Of a DNA stretch of 64,000 nucleotides, positions 8,452-19,611 are shown piece by piece. The notes under the pieces are model-generated. The model was not told where the DNA came from. It searched no databases and was given only the letters and a program-made list of their open reading frames with translations. The position numbers and the translations under genes were made by a program. The stretch's first letter is position 1. The number at the start of each line of letters is the position of its first letter. The DNA comes from Lycium barbarum (Eukaryota > Streptophyta > Magnoliopsida > Solanales > Solanaceae), in the NCBI RefSeq assembly GCF_019175385.1, contig NC_083344.1, positions 23,934,231 through 23,998,230 on the forward strand, in the 5' to 3' direction.

Positions 8452-11400
8452 TGTTAGACCCCGTATTTTATACGTCGAGTTATTCGCGGAGGAATCGACG
8501 TGAGATAGAAACCTCGGATTTTTAATTTCTAAACTAGAACTAATCGGTTATAAATTTTACTTAGTATAAAATGTTATTGGAGATTAGGAATTACTTAATT
8601 GTGGTGTTAAGTAAAAATTTGTGACAATAATGAGTCAACAAGAGCATCAACGTCCAAGGTAAAAGGATGACTCAAAGTCATCTAAAATAAGGCTAATGGA
8701 AGACATACAAATGTGCAAATAAATGTTGATTCATCCACTACATTTTCAATATATTGTGGACAATTAAATTGGAATAAATATGCATGTTACATTCGGCCAT
8801 AGGACTGAAAAATTAGAGGAGGAAAAAGTTGAAGCCTACAATTGAATATTTGGGCATCCACTACTTTATGAAAGTATACATTATTTTAGGAGGACATAAC
8901 ATGGTGGAGGGATCACTTCACATTAAATATTGCTCATCCATCTTGGCATGATTACAATAGACAAAGGGTGTTGTGTGAATCATTCAACACACAAGAGATT
9001 GTCTTGTAAAACAATTGAAAAGAAAGAAGAAAGGAAACAAAGATGAAAAATCAGCCAACACACTTAGCCGAAGGTTGTGAGAAAAATATTGAGTTTTGGT
9101 GTAAAGTTAATGGAGTGAACCATGGTCATGATGGATCATGTGTTGTGTCCAACTTGTAGGAATTATAGTGAACCAAATAATAACTAAGGAAATAATAAAA
9201 TACATTCATTTCAACTACACAACACAAAGGAAGAAAAACCTAAATCTACAGAGAGAAGCATTCGACCACCTTGGCTGATTTTGAGCCCTTTGAGTCTTGA
9301 TCCAAAAATGATTTTCCAAGGTTTTTCAAACCTTTAGAAGGTCCCTAAAACGTGAAGATAGTCTTTGGAGCAACAAGAACCATTTTCATCTCAAGTCACC
9401 AACTCTAGCCAAGTAGAGAAGTCAAGTTGTCAAGGTAAGATCTAACTTTCTTTTTCATGCATTAAGGGTGATGCAGATGAGTAGATATAGGTTGTATGTA
9501 TGAAATAAGGTGTGATGATGTTGGAACATGATAGTAACCATGAGGTTATATGTGTTTATGGTTGTAACTTGAAGAACATGAATCGCATGCATAAAATCAT
9601 GAATGTTGGCGTTGGAATGTTGTTGTGACCGAGGGGACTGTTTTGGTGGAATTAATGAACTAAATTTCTTTAATAAATATGGTTTTTACTATCATAGATC
9701 TCATGGTAAAAAAAAATGAAAATAATTGGAAGGTTAAAGGTGAAGTTATGTTAGTATGAAAATGATTGAATCTATGATTTTATGTGAAGTGATGTTGAAG
9801 CATGTTGAAACCGTTTGTGGACTGTTTTGTGAGGAAGTTAGTGAACTGTATTTACATGATATTTTGATTGTTATTATCATGAATTTTATGATGGAATTAA
9901 GTTGTTTAATGGTTGGAGTTGAAACTAAAGTCGTTTGTGAGTTGTTGTAAGAATTGTAGAAATGACGATGTAGCTTAGTTGCGTATGAATTGATGTTGTA
10001 CTTGTCGTGTGGATAGCTGGTCATAACCTACTGAAATTATATGAAAAGAAGACATGAAATAGTGTGTAAGAATCATATGTGGTTTGCTTAGTATGTTCGT
10101 AAACGTTTGCAAAAATTCCGAACATTGTTTAGGGACTGTTTTGGACATGTTGTTGGACTGTTTTGGATATGTTGTGGTAATGGACTGTTTTGTACTTGTT
10201 GTTTTCATCAAGTTGGAAAAAATAATTATAGTTAAGAGTATACATCATTTTGTCATAGTGGTTGGGCTGTTATAGAATCGTTTCGACGAAATAATATGAC
10301 TATAGATTAACAAGAATAAATTGGATGTGTCATAATCGCATGTACACTATTATCTAGCATTGTAAGGTGCAGGCTGTTTTGACACGTTGTTGTTATTGAA
10401 CTTGGAAGATTAATGATAATTAAGATTATGCTTTGTATTGTATGTTGGATGGGCTGTTATAAGTTGTTACATGCAAACGTTAAGGCTACGAACTATTAGA
10501 AGTAACTTGAGAATGTAGTAGCCGTATGTGAATCGTTATTGCATGTTGTGAATGTGGGCTGTTTGGAATATTGTGTGGGCTGTCCGGATTGATATTGAAC
10601 ATATAATTATTGATGTTGGGTTGGTTATATGTACTTGGTTTGGATACAAGAGTAAACGTCGCCTAAACATCTAGAAGGGAGTTACTAACGTTAGAATACG
10701 TTTTGAATCTCCCTGTAACTTAAACGTAGTTGTTGGCATCTTAATATAGGTTGAAGTATTATTGGGCAGCGTATACATATTGTGTGACGAATAAACGCTA
10801 AAGGTATGTGAAGCTAACCCTTCTTTCTTTTTGGCATGATCGTTGTGAAATGAATATACGATATATATACGATTCCAAAGGAAACTCCTATTCCTAGAGC
10901 CACTAGGATGGCTATTGATTTTTGATTCCCATAACTTATGTTTTGATTCATATATATTAATGTGTACACATGATTTCAAAGATTCATTTTGATATAATCC
11001 ACAGGGACATCCGAAAGGTATATGAGATGATTATTATTTGAAATTGCGAACGATGGTTCGTGTTGACTATTCCATTGAGTCCTTAAAAACAATTTTGAAT
11101 TGCATATAGTTTCTCACTACTCTGCTCGTGTAAATCTCAATATATCTTTCACCGAGTCCCGGGCCGGGTATGTTATCGTGCACACTGTATTGTTCGCCGA
11201 GTCCCTCATTAAAGGGCCGGGTACAATATATATATATGTATATTCTGAAGTTATGTTGTGTTATGAAGTTATGCTGTGATATGAAGTTATGCTGTGTTAC
11301 GGAGTTATGCTGTGTTACGGAGATATGCTGTGTTACGGAGATATATATTATATTCTGAAATTATGCTGTGTTATGGCGCAAGAGACGGGGTGGCGACCAT

Positions 11401-12106
11401 GTTCACCGAGTCCCATAATGGGGCCGGATATGATATATGATATTGATATGCATGATTTATGTTTCGAAAGCAAGTACTTGGTATTCTGGTTATTATACTC
11501 ATTTTCTGTACTTCTTATTTCAATTATGATCCCGTTTTCTGTATTTCATGCTCTACATGCTCGGTACATATTCCGTACTGACCCCCTTTCTTAGGGGGGC
11601 TGCGTTTCATGCCCGCAGGTGCAGACATTCGCTTTGGTGATCCGACAGCTTAAGATTTCCCCTCTGCTATTTGGAGAACTCCATTGTTCCGGAGTCCAGA
11701 ATTTGGTACAAATCCTTCTCAGATATATATTTATATGCCTATGTGGACTAAGGGTACGACGGGGCCCTGTCCCGTCATATGTTACGTTACTGTTGATACT
11801 CTTAGAGGTCTATGGACATATGTGTGGGTTGTGTATGGGTTCTGTTCAGCTGTGTCTATACGATGTGCTGTGGTATGATGTTCGTATATGATGGCGGCCT
11901 TGTCGGCTTGCATATGATATTATTATATGATGGCAGCCTTGTCGGCTTGCATTTATATGAATATTTATGTGACAGTTCTGAGACCATGGTTTGGTCGTTA
12001 TAAGATCCATATTTAGTTTGCTGTGAAAAGAACACATAGCTAAAGAACATGTATATGGGTGTCCAGGTCGGGCACTAGTCACGGCCTACGGGGTTGGGTC
12101 GTGACA
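8452..12106 (+). repeat. A 3' LTR
   Basis: TGTTAGACC at the start and GTGACA at the end, 3655 bp, matching 98-3750 throughout apart from scattered substitutions and single-base indels. It carries the 18-bp array (11247-11336), a double hairpin (11562-11600, first stem weakened by CAGTAC to CGGTAC) and the short ORF MPAGADIRFGDPTA at 11609-11653. No gene. Confidence 0.92.
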
Positions 12107-12111
12107 AGGAC
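12107..12111. repeat. Target site duplication of A, right copy
   Basis: AGGAC, identical to 93-97. Confidence 0.9.
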
Positions 12112-13197
12112 ATCCTAAATCTATCGGAGTGACATGTCGTTATACCTCTGAACATTTTTATGTGATACTATTTCCATCAATATGCGACTCTATGAAGCAT
12201 ATGGAAACTAGAGAAGAGTTTGCTAAGAACAACATTATGGGAACATAAATCAACAAAGAACATCTCTAGCTGCTAAGAATAAAATCATTGTGGAGTAGCG
12301 TTACGGTTACGTTTCGTTCATATGGATCATGCCAAAAGAAGGAAAGTTAGCCTTAACATACCTCCAGTCGTCAACACAATCCCTCAACGAATCTGTCAAA
12401 CTAGTACTCCAATCCTATAACAAAGGAAGGCATTCACAGGCTTAGATGGTATTAGTGTATCACGTATATCAAATGATAATTCAATCCCATAATGGAACGG
12501 ACAACATTTCTCTTACTCCTTAGTCACCACAGCACACCTAACAACCAATAACACAACAACAACCTCATATAAGAAGTCTCTTTAATTTGACATCATTACT
12601 TACCTCAAGATACACATCGAAACAGCTCAATATACGCTTTGTATACGACACTTATAGACTTTCTTCTTTCCAAATATACCAAGTATAACAAGCTCAACAC
12701 AATCTCAACCTCAAATACTATCCATACAACAAGAATTTAGCTTAAAAATATATTAACAACAGACTCAAGTTATATTACAACTCAAATAAACTCAAGTTCA
12801 TAGTTGAACCTTCCCTCCAACTTCTTTCCCTCCAAACCTAGTATAACCATCATATAAACTCATAAACATGGAAATAAGATGGAATCTTACCTCTAGAACT
12901 CAAGAACACTTCAATTGCAAGATTACTTCACCTTGAAGTATCCTCTAAAGCTACTACAAAGAGGAGAAACAAGCTTCAACAACACTTTGGAAACTTTAGG
13001 CACTTGATCTTCTCTTTTAATCCTTGATTTCACTTAAGGATTGATTAGTTATGTTGGAGAGTGTTTCTAGAAGGTTAGGGGTCTGGGGAAATGAAGAAAA
13101 ATGAGATAAAATGAGGGGATACAAAATATATAAAAAATATTAAGTTTCCACCGATACAAAATACGGCCAAAATATATTGGCCGTGTATATATATATG

Positions 13198-13202
<5 letters not shown>

Positions 13203-13248
<46 letters not shown>
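13203..13248. repeat. (AT)n microsatellite in G LTR
   Basis: About 46 bases of alternating AT, flanked by GGACCGTATATAT half-palindromes. Confidence 0.9.
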
Positions 13249-13251
<3 letters not shown>

Positions 13252-13575
13252 GACCGTATATATGGACCGTATATCTCCAACAAAATTTTGCCCTCTATGT
13301 CTAATGAAGTACGATCCGTATCCCAAAATATGGTTAGTATATTTAATATATGGTCCATATTTTCCACTTCCCAAAACAAAACTTCGACGAAACGTATTCT
13401 CTTCGATTCGTTTATCCTCTAATCCTTCCAACACATGCCAAACATGAACTTAAACCCTCGTATATTCAAACGGAACAAGTCTAATCTTATATAACCTCGA
13501 AGGTAATTTTGCTCTCCGAACCTATAACAACCAACTCATGAAGATGCTTAGCGTACGAAAGTACGGGGTGTAACA

Positions 13576-13817
13576 TCTTCCCCCCTTAGAAACATTCGTC
13601 CTCGAATGTTAAACCTTTCGAAGTCTAAAAAATTTTTGGCTGAGTCTCATCCATAATCACACCACTACTAAACTGCCACACAACCCAATAATACAGTACA
13701 ATGCCACACAGGGCTACAACAATCAATAACAATAATGGTCCCACACGACCAACAAAAGTAACTAACAAAATAATGCTTACCTGAAGATGATGGTTTCATG
13801 GTCTGCATCCGCTCTGG
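13576..13817 (-). mobile_element. G polypurine tract and 3' untranslated region
   Basis: In sense: the end of the pol tail, a GCCCTGTGTGGCATTG block, the inverted repeat at 13591-13610 (perfect form), and a G-rich tract (13576-13590) abutting the LTR. The right edge is cut by C. Joining 13817 to 52969 restores the MKSRYPNLF pol tail seen in C, which proves that 13576-13817 and 52964 onward are one element. Confidence 0.85.
13591..13610. promoter_or_regulatory. G inverted repeat before polypurine tract
   Basis: AACATTCGTCCTCGAATGTT, the reverse complement of the perfect repeat found in A and B. Confidence 0.85.
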
Positions 13818-14032
13818 TGTTACACTCCGCACTTTTATACGTTAAGTTTCTTCATGAGTTGGTTGCTATAGATTCGGAAAGAGGAATTATCTTCAAGGCT
13901 ATATGAGTTTAGACGTGTTCATCTTGAGTATATGAGAGTTTAAGTTCATGTTTGGCATGTGTTGGAAGGATTAGAGGATGAGCGAATCGAAGAAGATACG
14001 TTCCGTCGGAATTTAATTTTGGGAAGAGAAAT

Positions 14033-14127
14033 ACGGACCGTACATTAAGAAATACGGACCGTACTTCTCTTAGCAGAGAGGTCAAAATTGATAATGGGAA
14101 ATGCGGTCCATATCATAAATATGGACC

Positions 14128-14130
<3 letters not shown>
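14033..14130. promoter_or_regulatory. TACGGACCGTA palindrome cluster, C 5' LTR
   Basis: Two exact AATACGGACCGTAC copies about 20 bases apart, then the degenerate GCGGTCCATAT and ATGGACCGTATAT. Matching copies lie in C's 3' LTR near 34388-34495 and in G's LTR near 13245-13350. Confidence 0.75.

Positions 14131-14202
<72 letters not shown>
14129..14202. repeat. (TA)n microsatellite, C 5' LTR
   Basis: About 74 bases of alternating TA. In the 3' LTR the same place (about 34490-34545) holds only short interrupted TA runs. Confidence 0.92.
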
Positions 14203-14207
<5 letters not shown>

Positions 14208-15571
14208 GGCCAGTATTTTTTGGCCGTATTTTAAGTCGGTTCCAATCCTTTTTTTTATATATATTTTGAATACTTATCATTTTATCTCATTTTCTCCACT
14301 TTCCCCTGACCTCTAACCATCTAGAAAGCCCTCTTCAACATATCTAATTAATTCCTAAGAAAAAACAAGGATCAAAAGAGAAGATCAAATACTTAAGGTT
14401 TCCAAAGTATGATTAAAGCTTGTTTCTCCTTCTTGTAGAAGCTTTGGAGGAAAATTTAAGGTGAAGTAATCTTGGAATTGGGGTGTTCTTGAGTTCTTAA
14501 GGTAAGATTCCATATTATTTCCATGTTTATGAGTTTATATACTAGATTTGGAGGGAAGGTTCAAATATGAACTTGAGTTTATGTTGAGATGTAATCTAAC
14601 TTGAGTAATGTTGTTAATGTGTTTTTGAGATAAAATATTGTCGTAAGGATAGTAGTTGGTGTTGGGATTGTATTGAGGATGTTATACTTGGTATAATTGG
14701 AAGACAAAAGTGTATAAGTGTCGTATACAAAGCGCATATTTGGTTGTTTTGATGTAAATCTTGGGGTGAGTAATGATGTGAAATTAAAGAGACTTATATG
14801 AGGTTGTTGTTGTGTTGTTGGCTGTTGGGTGTGCAGTAGTGACTAAGGAGATTGTAATACCATCCCAAAAGATTCATTGTGGGATTTTGTTGACGACTTG
14901 AGGTATGTTATAGCTAACTTTCTTTCTTTTGGCATGATCCTCATGAACAAAATGTAAACGTAACGCTGCTCATAATGATTCCTTTCTTAGCAGCTAGAGA
15001 TGTCCTATGTTGATTCATGTTCCAATGATATTGTTCGTAGTAAGTCCTTCTTTAGATTCAGTATGCTTCATAGAGTCACATGATGATGAAAATGCAATTT
15101 CATAATGATGACTGAAGGTGTAACGACCTTACGTCACTCCGACAGATTCAGGATGCACTCTTATCATATTCATGCATTGCATTGTATTACATGTATATAT
15201 ATATATACTACGACACCACAGGCGTTATATAAGCATATACTTATATTATATCTATATAGGGTATAGGGAATGCGACGGCATTATATACGCACTACCACCT
15301 GATCAGCTTGTCATATGATGATGATTATGCACACAGAGGCTGATATGATGAAGATTATGCCTACAGGGGCCAATATGATATGACGGGATGCCCGCAGAGG
15401 CTTGACAGGCATTATATATGCATATATATGTACGATCAGGCGTTATATACGCATATATAAAGTACTTATGCTTGTCATTGGCCCTCAGAGGCAGTCAGAT
15501 GTACAGGTTGCAATTATTTTATCCTTCATACTTTCATGTCTTCTTTATATTACTTTCATGTCGTATATACT

Positions 15572-15645
15572 CAGTACGTTGTCCGCACTGACGTCCCTTT
15601 TCTAGGGGTGCTACGTTTCTTGCCCGCAGGTTCAGGTAGACAGGT
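15572..15645 (+). promoter_or_regulatory. Double hairpin and MPAG-like frame, C 5' LTR
   Basis: CAGTAC (15572-15577) with GCACTG (15585-15590), then GTCCC (15593-15597) with GGGGT (15605-15609) using wobble pairs. The following frame reads LPAGSGRQVDDPPP then stop, but begins with TTG instead of ATG. Confidence 0.5.
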
Positions 15646-16103
15646 TGATGATCCGCCTCCGTAGGTTGCTGTTTAGGTAATAGTAGAGCACTCCCTTTGT
15701 CCCGGAGTTGTTGTTGTGTTTTGTTACATTATATTTTTGTGTACATACGGGTATAGCGGGGCCCTGTCCCCGACCTTGTTATGTCATGCACTTTATTAGA
15801 GGCTTGTAGATAGTTTTGGTACAGTTAGATGTATTATGGCTCCCTCGGCCTATAGTTTTGTTGTATAGTTGTCTACGATGGCTTTGTCGGTTTGTACAGT
15901 TTTGTCCAACATAGTTATATACATATGTCCTTTAGGCTCGCTCCTTTTCAGTATATTTCTCTTATGATCTAACAGGTTGCCATCTGACGACCCTAGTGGT
16001 CCACTCTTATTTATGATTATTATTATGAAAGCATAATTAGCGGTGCTCGACAGGTGGGGTCGGGGTGCCCATCATGGCCCTCCGATTTGGGTCGTGACAA
16101 ACT

Positions 16104-16115
16104 TGGTATCAGAGT
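16104..16115 (+). other. C primer binding site
   Basis: TGGTATCAGAGT four bases after the LTR; one mismatch to the initiator-Met tRNA site. Confidence 0.85.
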
Positions 16116-16303
16116 ATTTATGACCTAGGGTTATCTACAAGTCGTGTCTAGCAGAGTCTTTTTTATGGTGTGTTATGCACTACACTTATAAACAAGAGGC
16201 TGCAACACATTTAGGAAGATTGTCCTTCTTTCTTATCTTAGATCGTGCGTTAGAGCCGTATCATCAGGATTCCTTTTTCTAATAACGTACTGTGATTTCA
16301 GCG
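16116..16303 (+). promoter_or_regulatory. C 5' leader
   Basis: Shares AGTCGTGTCTAGCAGAGTC-like sequence, TATAAACAAGAGGCTGCAAC and CTTATCTTAGATCGTGCG with the leaders of A, B and D. A GTGT/ACAC stem at 16170-16185 encloses ATGCAC, one change from a self-complementary loop. Gag begins at 16304. Confidence 0.6.
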
Positions 16304-17630
16304 ATGCCTGTGATGAGGAAAGCTTCAGCTAGCCAGAGAGGCAAGGCTGCGACAGATAAGGGTACCAGTCGAGTGCCACTAATAGATGTTGGCCAGGGCG
16401 AGTCCCAAAGTGAAGCCCCATCTCGATCTTCTCAGAACCCTTCCGTTCTAGAGAAGTCCAGAGGGACTACAACTACAGTACCCCCAGGCCCTCCACATGA
16501 TACACCGGCCAAGAGATGCGGGATGTTATTCAATTTTTGACTCAGTTAGTGGGCTCAGGCTCAGCGTTAGGGCACATGTACTGGTTATGCTGATAGGTTT
16601 GTTAGTGCAAGGGTTCGAGACTTTATCAATTTGGACCCTTCAGTATTTACAGTATCGAAACCAGATGAGGACCTGCAGAATTTTATAGATCGGATGTTGA
16701 GGACATTGAGGGTAATGCATGCTTCTGACACTGAGTCAGTAGAGTTAGTTTCTTGCCATTTGCGAGATGTTGTTGTCCAGTGGTATGAGACTTGGGAGTT
16801 TTCTAGAGGGGCTAATACACCTTCAACAGTATGGACGGAGTTTACTGAGGCCTTCCTTCGACACTATTTGCCAGCGGTGACTCGACAGGCTCGAGTTGAC
16901 AGATTTCTGAATCTACGCCGGGGGAATATGAGTTTTCGGGGGTATAGTCTCCACTTTAACTCACTAGCCAGGTATGCTCCCACGATAGTAGCTGAGATGG
17001 AGGATCGAGTACACCGGTTTGTAATTGGACTTGGGCCGTATTTGATTAATGATTGCATGACGGCCGGACTTCAGGAGGGTATGGATAGTTCTCATATACA
17101 GGTTGATGCTCAAGGCTTAGAGGAGCGGAAGCAGCAGCGGCGAGCTGAGCGAGAGCGTGATAGGGGCCAGAGCAAGAGAGATAGATCTTCTGGGTCTGTT
17201 GGTGAGTACCGGGATGGTCACAGAGCAGTTTTCTAGTTGTCTTGCCTATTCAGTGGTTAGTGTGCCTTAACAGTTTCCATGGACGAGGTTTGATTGACCT
17301 ACTTATTTTGAGTCAACACAGAGTTCTAAGGCTTTCGGTTCCCTGTCTAGGGGTGATTTCTGCCGGATGAGGCCACCTCTATCAAGATGCACGCAGTGTG
17401 GTAAGTTCCACGGTGGACAGTGAAATTTGGGTTCATATGTGTGTTGTACTTGTGGTCATCCAGGCCACATTATGCGAGATTGTCCGTCGAGAGGTGATGG
17501 AGACGTAGTTCAGTCGACAGGATTTGTAGCTGGTTCTTCGTCACAGGTACGCCCTACGAGGCAAGGTTCTCAAACATCAGCCAGCCGTGGTAGAGGCAGA
17601 GGTGGAGCATCCAGCTCGAGCAGTCGTAAG
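16304..17630 (+). pseudogene. C gag, frameshifted
   Basis: Start chosen at MPVMRKASASQRG, matching the basic N-terminus of D (MPKNKKATAAQKG). The frame fails at about 16540 and resumes by 16631 with the capsid core (DLQNFIDRMLRTLR, QWYETWEFSRG, FLRHYLP, LARYAP). It is lost again at 17236 and resumes before 17388 with the two zinc knuckles. The first has TGA at 17421 in place of its last Cys (CTQCGKFHGGQ then stop); the second, CCTCGHPGHIMRDC, is canonical CX2CX4HX4C. The capsid would package element RNA; this copy cannot make it. Confidence 0.85.
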
Positions 17631-19611
17631 AACCTCGTTTATGCATTGGTTGGTCGACAGGATCTAGAGTCGTCACCTGATATTGTTACAGGTATATTAT
17701 CAATCTCCTCCCATGACGTGTATGCATTAATAGATCTAGGCTCTAATTTATCATACGTCACTTCTTTTATTGCTGGTAAGTTTGGGACAAAACCTGAAAT
17801 GATTAGGCCTTTTGAGCTGTTTACACCTGTTGGAGATCCGATGATAGCTAGATGAGTATACATGAATTGTGTAGTTATAATCTGCAATCGTCATACAGTA
17901 GCAGACTTGATTGAGTTGGATATCGTAGACTTTGATGTTATTATGTGTATGGACTGGTTGGCTTCTTGTCATGCTAGCATTGATTGGAGAACAAAGATGG
18001 TTCGGTTTCAGTTCATAGGAGAGTCGGTTGTAGAATGGAAAGGTAATACGACTTCACTGAGGGGTAGGTTCATTTCCTAAATCAAGGCAAATAAGATGAT
18101 TGCAAAGGGTTGTATTTACCACCTTGTTCAAGCTCGAAATGCAGAAGAAAAACCACCGACCCTTCAGTTTGTCCCAGTGGTTAATGAATTCCCAGATGTA
18201 TTTCTAGATGATCCTGTAGGTATTCCGCCAGAATGGGAGATTGATTTTGCTATCGATGTGATACTAGATACTCAGCCTATATCTATTTCTCCTTATAGGA
18301 TGACCCCTGCTGGGTTGAAGGAATTGAAAGAGCAGTTGAAATATTTGCTCGAAAAGGGCTTTATTAGGCCTAGTACATTGTCGTGGGGAGCACCATTGTT
18401 ATTTGTAAGAAAGAAAGATGGGTCGTTACGGATGTGTATAGATTACAGACAATTGATTAAGGTGACGATAAAGAACAAGTATCCGCTCCCGAGAATTGAC
18501 GATTTATTTGATCAGTCGCAGGGTGCCAGATGCTTTTCAAAGATAGACTTGAGATCAAGTTATCATCACGTTAGGGTTAGAGAGAATGATATTCTTAAGA
18601 CAACGTTCAAGACCAGATATGGTCACTTCGAGTTTCTTGTGATGTCTTTTGGGTTGACTAGTGCGCCAGCAATATTTATGAATTTGATGAACCACATATT
18701 TAGACCTTTCTTAGATCAGTTTGTGATTGGGTTTATCGATAATATTCTGGTCTACTCTCGGTCAGAGGCTGAGCATGCGGGTCATTTGCGTGTTGTACTT
18801 AGAGTTCTGAAGTTGTACGGAAAGTTCTCTAAATATGAGTTCTGGTTAAATTTCGTGTCTTTCCTCAAACATATTGTATCAGATGAAGGCATCATGGTTG
18901 ACATTCAAAAGATAGAGGCCGTGAAGACTTGGGCTAGACCTACTACACCGATGGAGGTTCGTAGTTTTCTGGGGTTAGCAAGATATTACAAGAGATTTGT
19001 ATAGGGCTTCTCCTCTCTTTCAGTGCCATTGATGAAATTGACACGGAAGGCAGCTAAGTTCCAGTGGACAGGCGCGGGTGAATGAAGTTTTCAGGAGTTG
19101 AAGAATAGACTGACTTCAGCGCAAGTTTTGACACTTCTAGAGGGATCAGAGGATTATGCTATCTATTGTGATGCCTCGGGCGTCGGATTAGGTCGTGTGT
19201 TGATGCAGCATGGCAGGGATATTGCTTATGCTTTGAGGCAACTAAGGAAGCATAAGAAGAACTATCCGACCCGTGATTTGAAATTAGCTACGGTGATTCA
19301 TGCACTTAAGGTTTGGAGACATTACTTATATGGTGTTCACGTTGATGTTTACACAAATCATAAGAGCCTTCAATATATCTTTAAGTAGAAAGAGTTGTCT
19401 TTACGTCAGAGGCGGTGGTTGGAGCTGTTGAAGGATTACGATATGGATATTCTATACCATCTGGGGTAGGAGAATATAGTAGCCGATGCCCTTAGCTGCA
19501 GATCTATGGGTGGTTTGTCTTACTTACAAGAAGAGAAAAGGGAGCTAGCTCACGAGCTTCATCAGTTAGCCAGCCTAGGAGTTCGATTATTGGACTTAGG
19601 TGATGCAGGAG
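17631..19611 (+). pseudogene. C pol part 1: protease, RT, RNase H
   Basis: All pieces share one frame. Protease has YALIDLGSNLSYVT, with DLG where DPG or DSG is expected. RT retains [10 protein letters not shown] and FSKIDL, but the catalytic motif reads FIDNIL: the second Asp is Asn. RNase H has [11 protein letters not shown]. In-frame stops: TGA 17853, TAA 18078, TAG near 19002, TGA near 19083, TAG near 19386 and a further TAG near 19468. The reading is cut at 19611 by D and continues at 29626. Confidence 0.88.
19607..19611. repeat. Target site duplication of D, left copy
   Basis: AGGAG, repeated at 29621-29625. Removing D and one copy restores C's frame through GDAGV. Confidence 0.92.

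Larger units (their letters stand above)
98..12106 (+). mobile_element. Element A: Tekay-type Ty3/gypsy element lacking gag
   Basis: A complete 12,009-bp insertion with two LTRs of about 3.65 kb, primer site, pol remnant, polypurine tract and AGGAC target duplications. It interrupts the 3' LTR of G, whose sequence resumes at 12107. The two LTRs differ at roughly 1% of positions where compared by eye, so A is recent but older than B. The space between leader and pol has no gag or protease; it holds unrelated purine-rich sequence. pol has nonsense changes and a duplication frameshift, so A is non-autonomous. Coding similarity (RT, integrase, chromodomain) places it with the other elements in this window. 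Confidence 0.92.
12107..13575 (-). mobile_element. G 3' LTR, main fragment
   Basis: In sense the LTR starts TGTTACACCCCGTACTTTCG at 13575 and runs leftwards until A interrupts it. It is clearly related to C's LTR: both share the phrases GGCATGTGTTGGAAGGATTA and GGACCGTATAT and a long TA run. No coding potential is credible; small frames across the TA tract are low complexity. Confidence 0.85.
13818..16099 (+). repeat. C 5' LTR
   Basis: Begins TGTTACACTCCGC and ends GGGTCGTGACA, 2282 bp. Contents: TACGGACCGTA palindromes (14033-14130), a long TA run, several CAGAGGC-type repeats near 15310-15490, the double hairpin at 15572-15609, and an MPAG-like frame whose ATG has become TTG. No gene. Confidence 0.9.
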
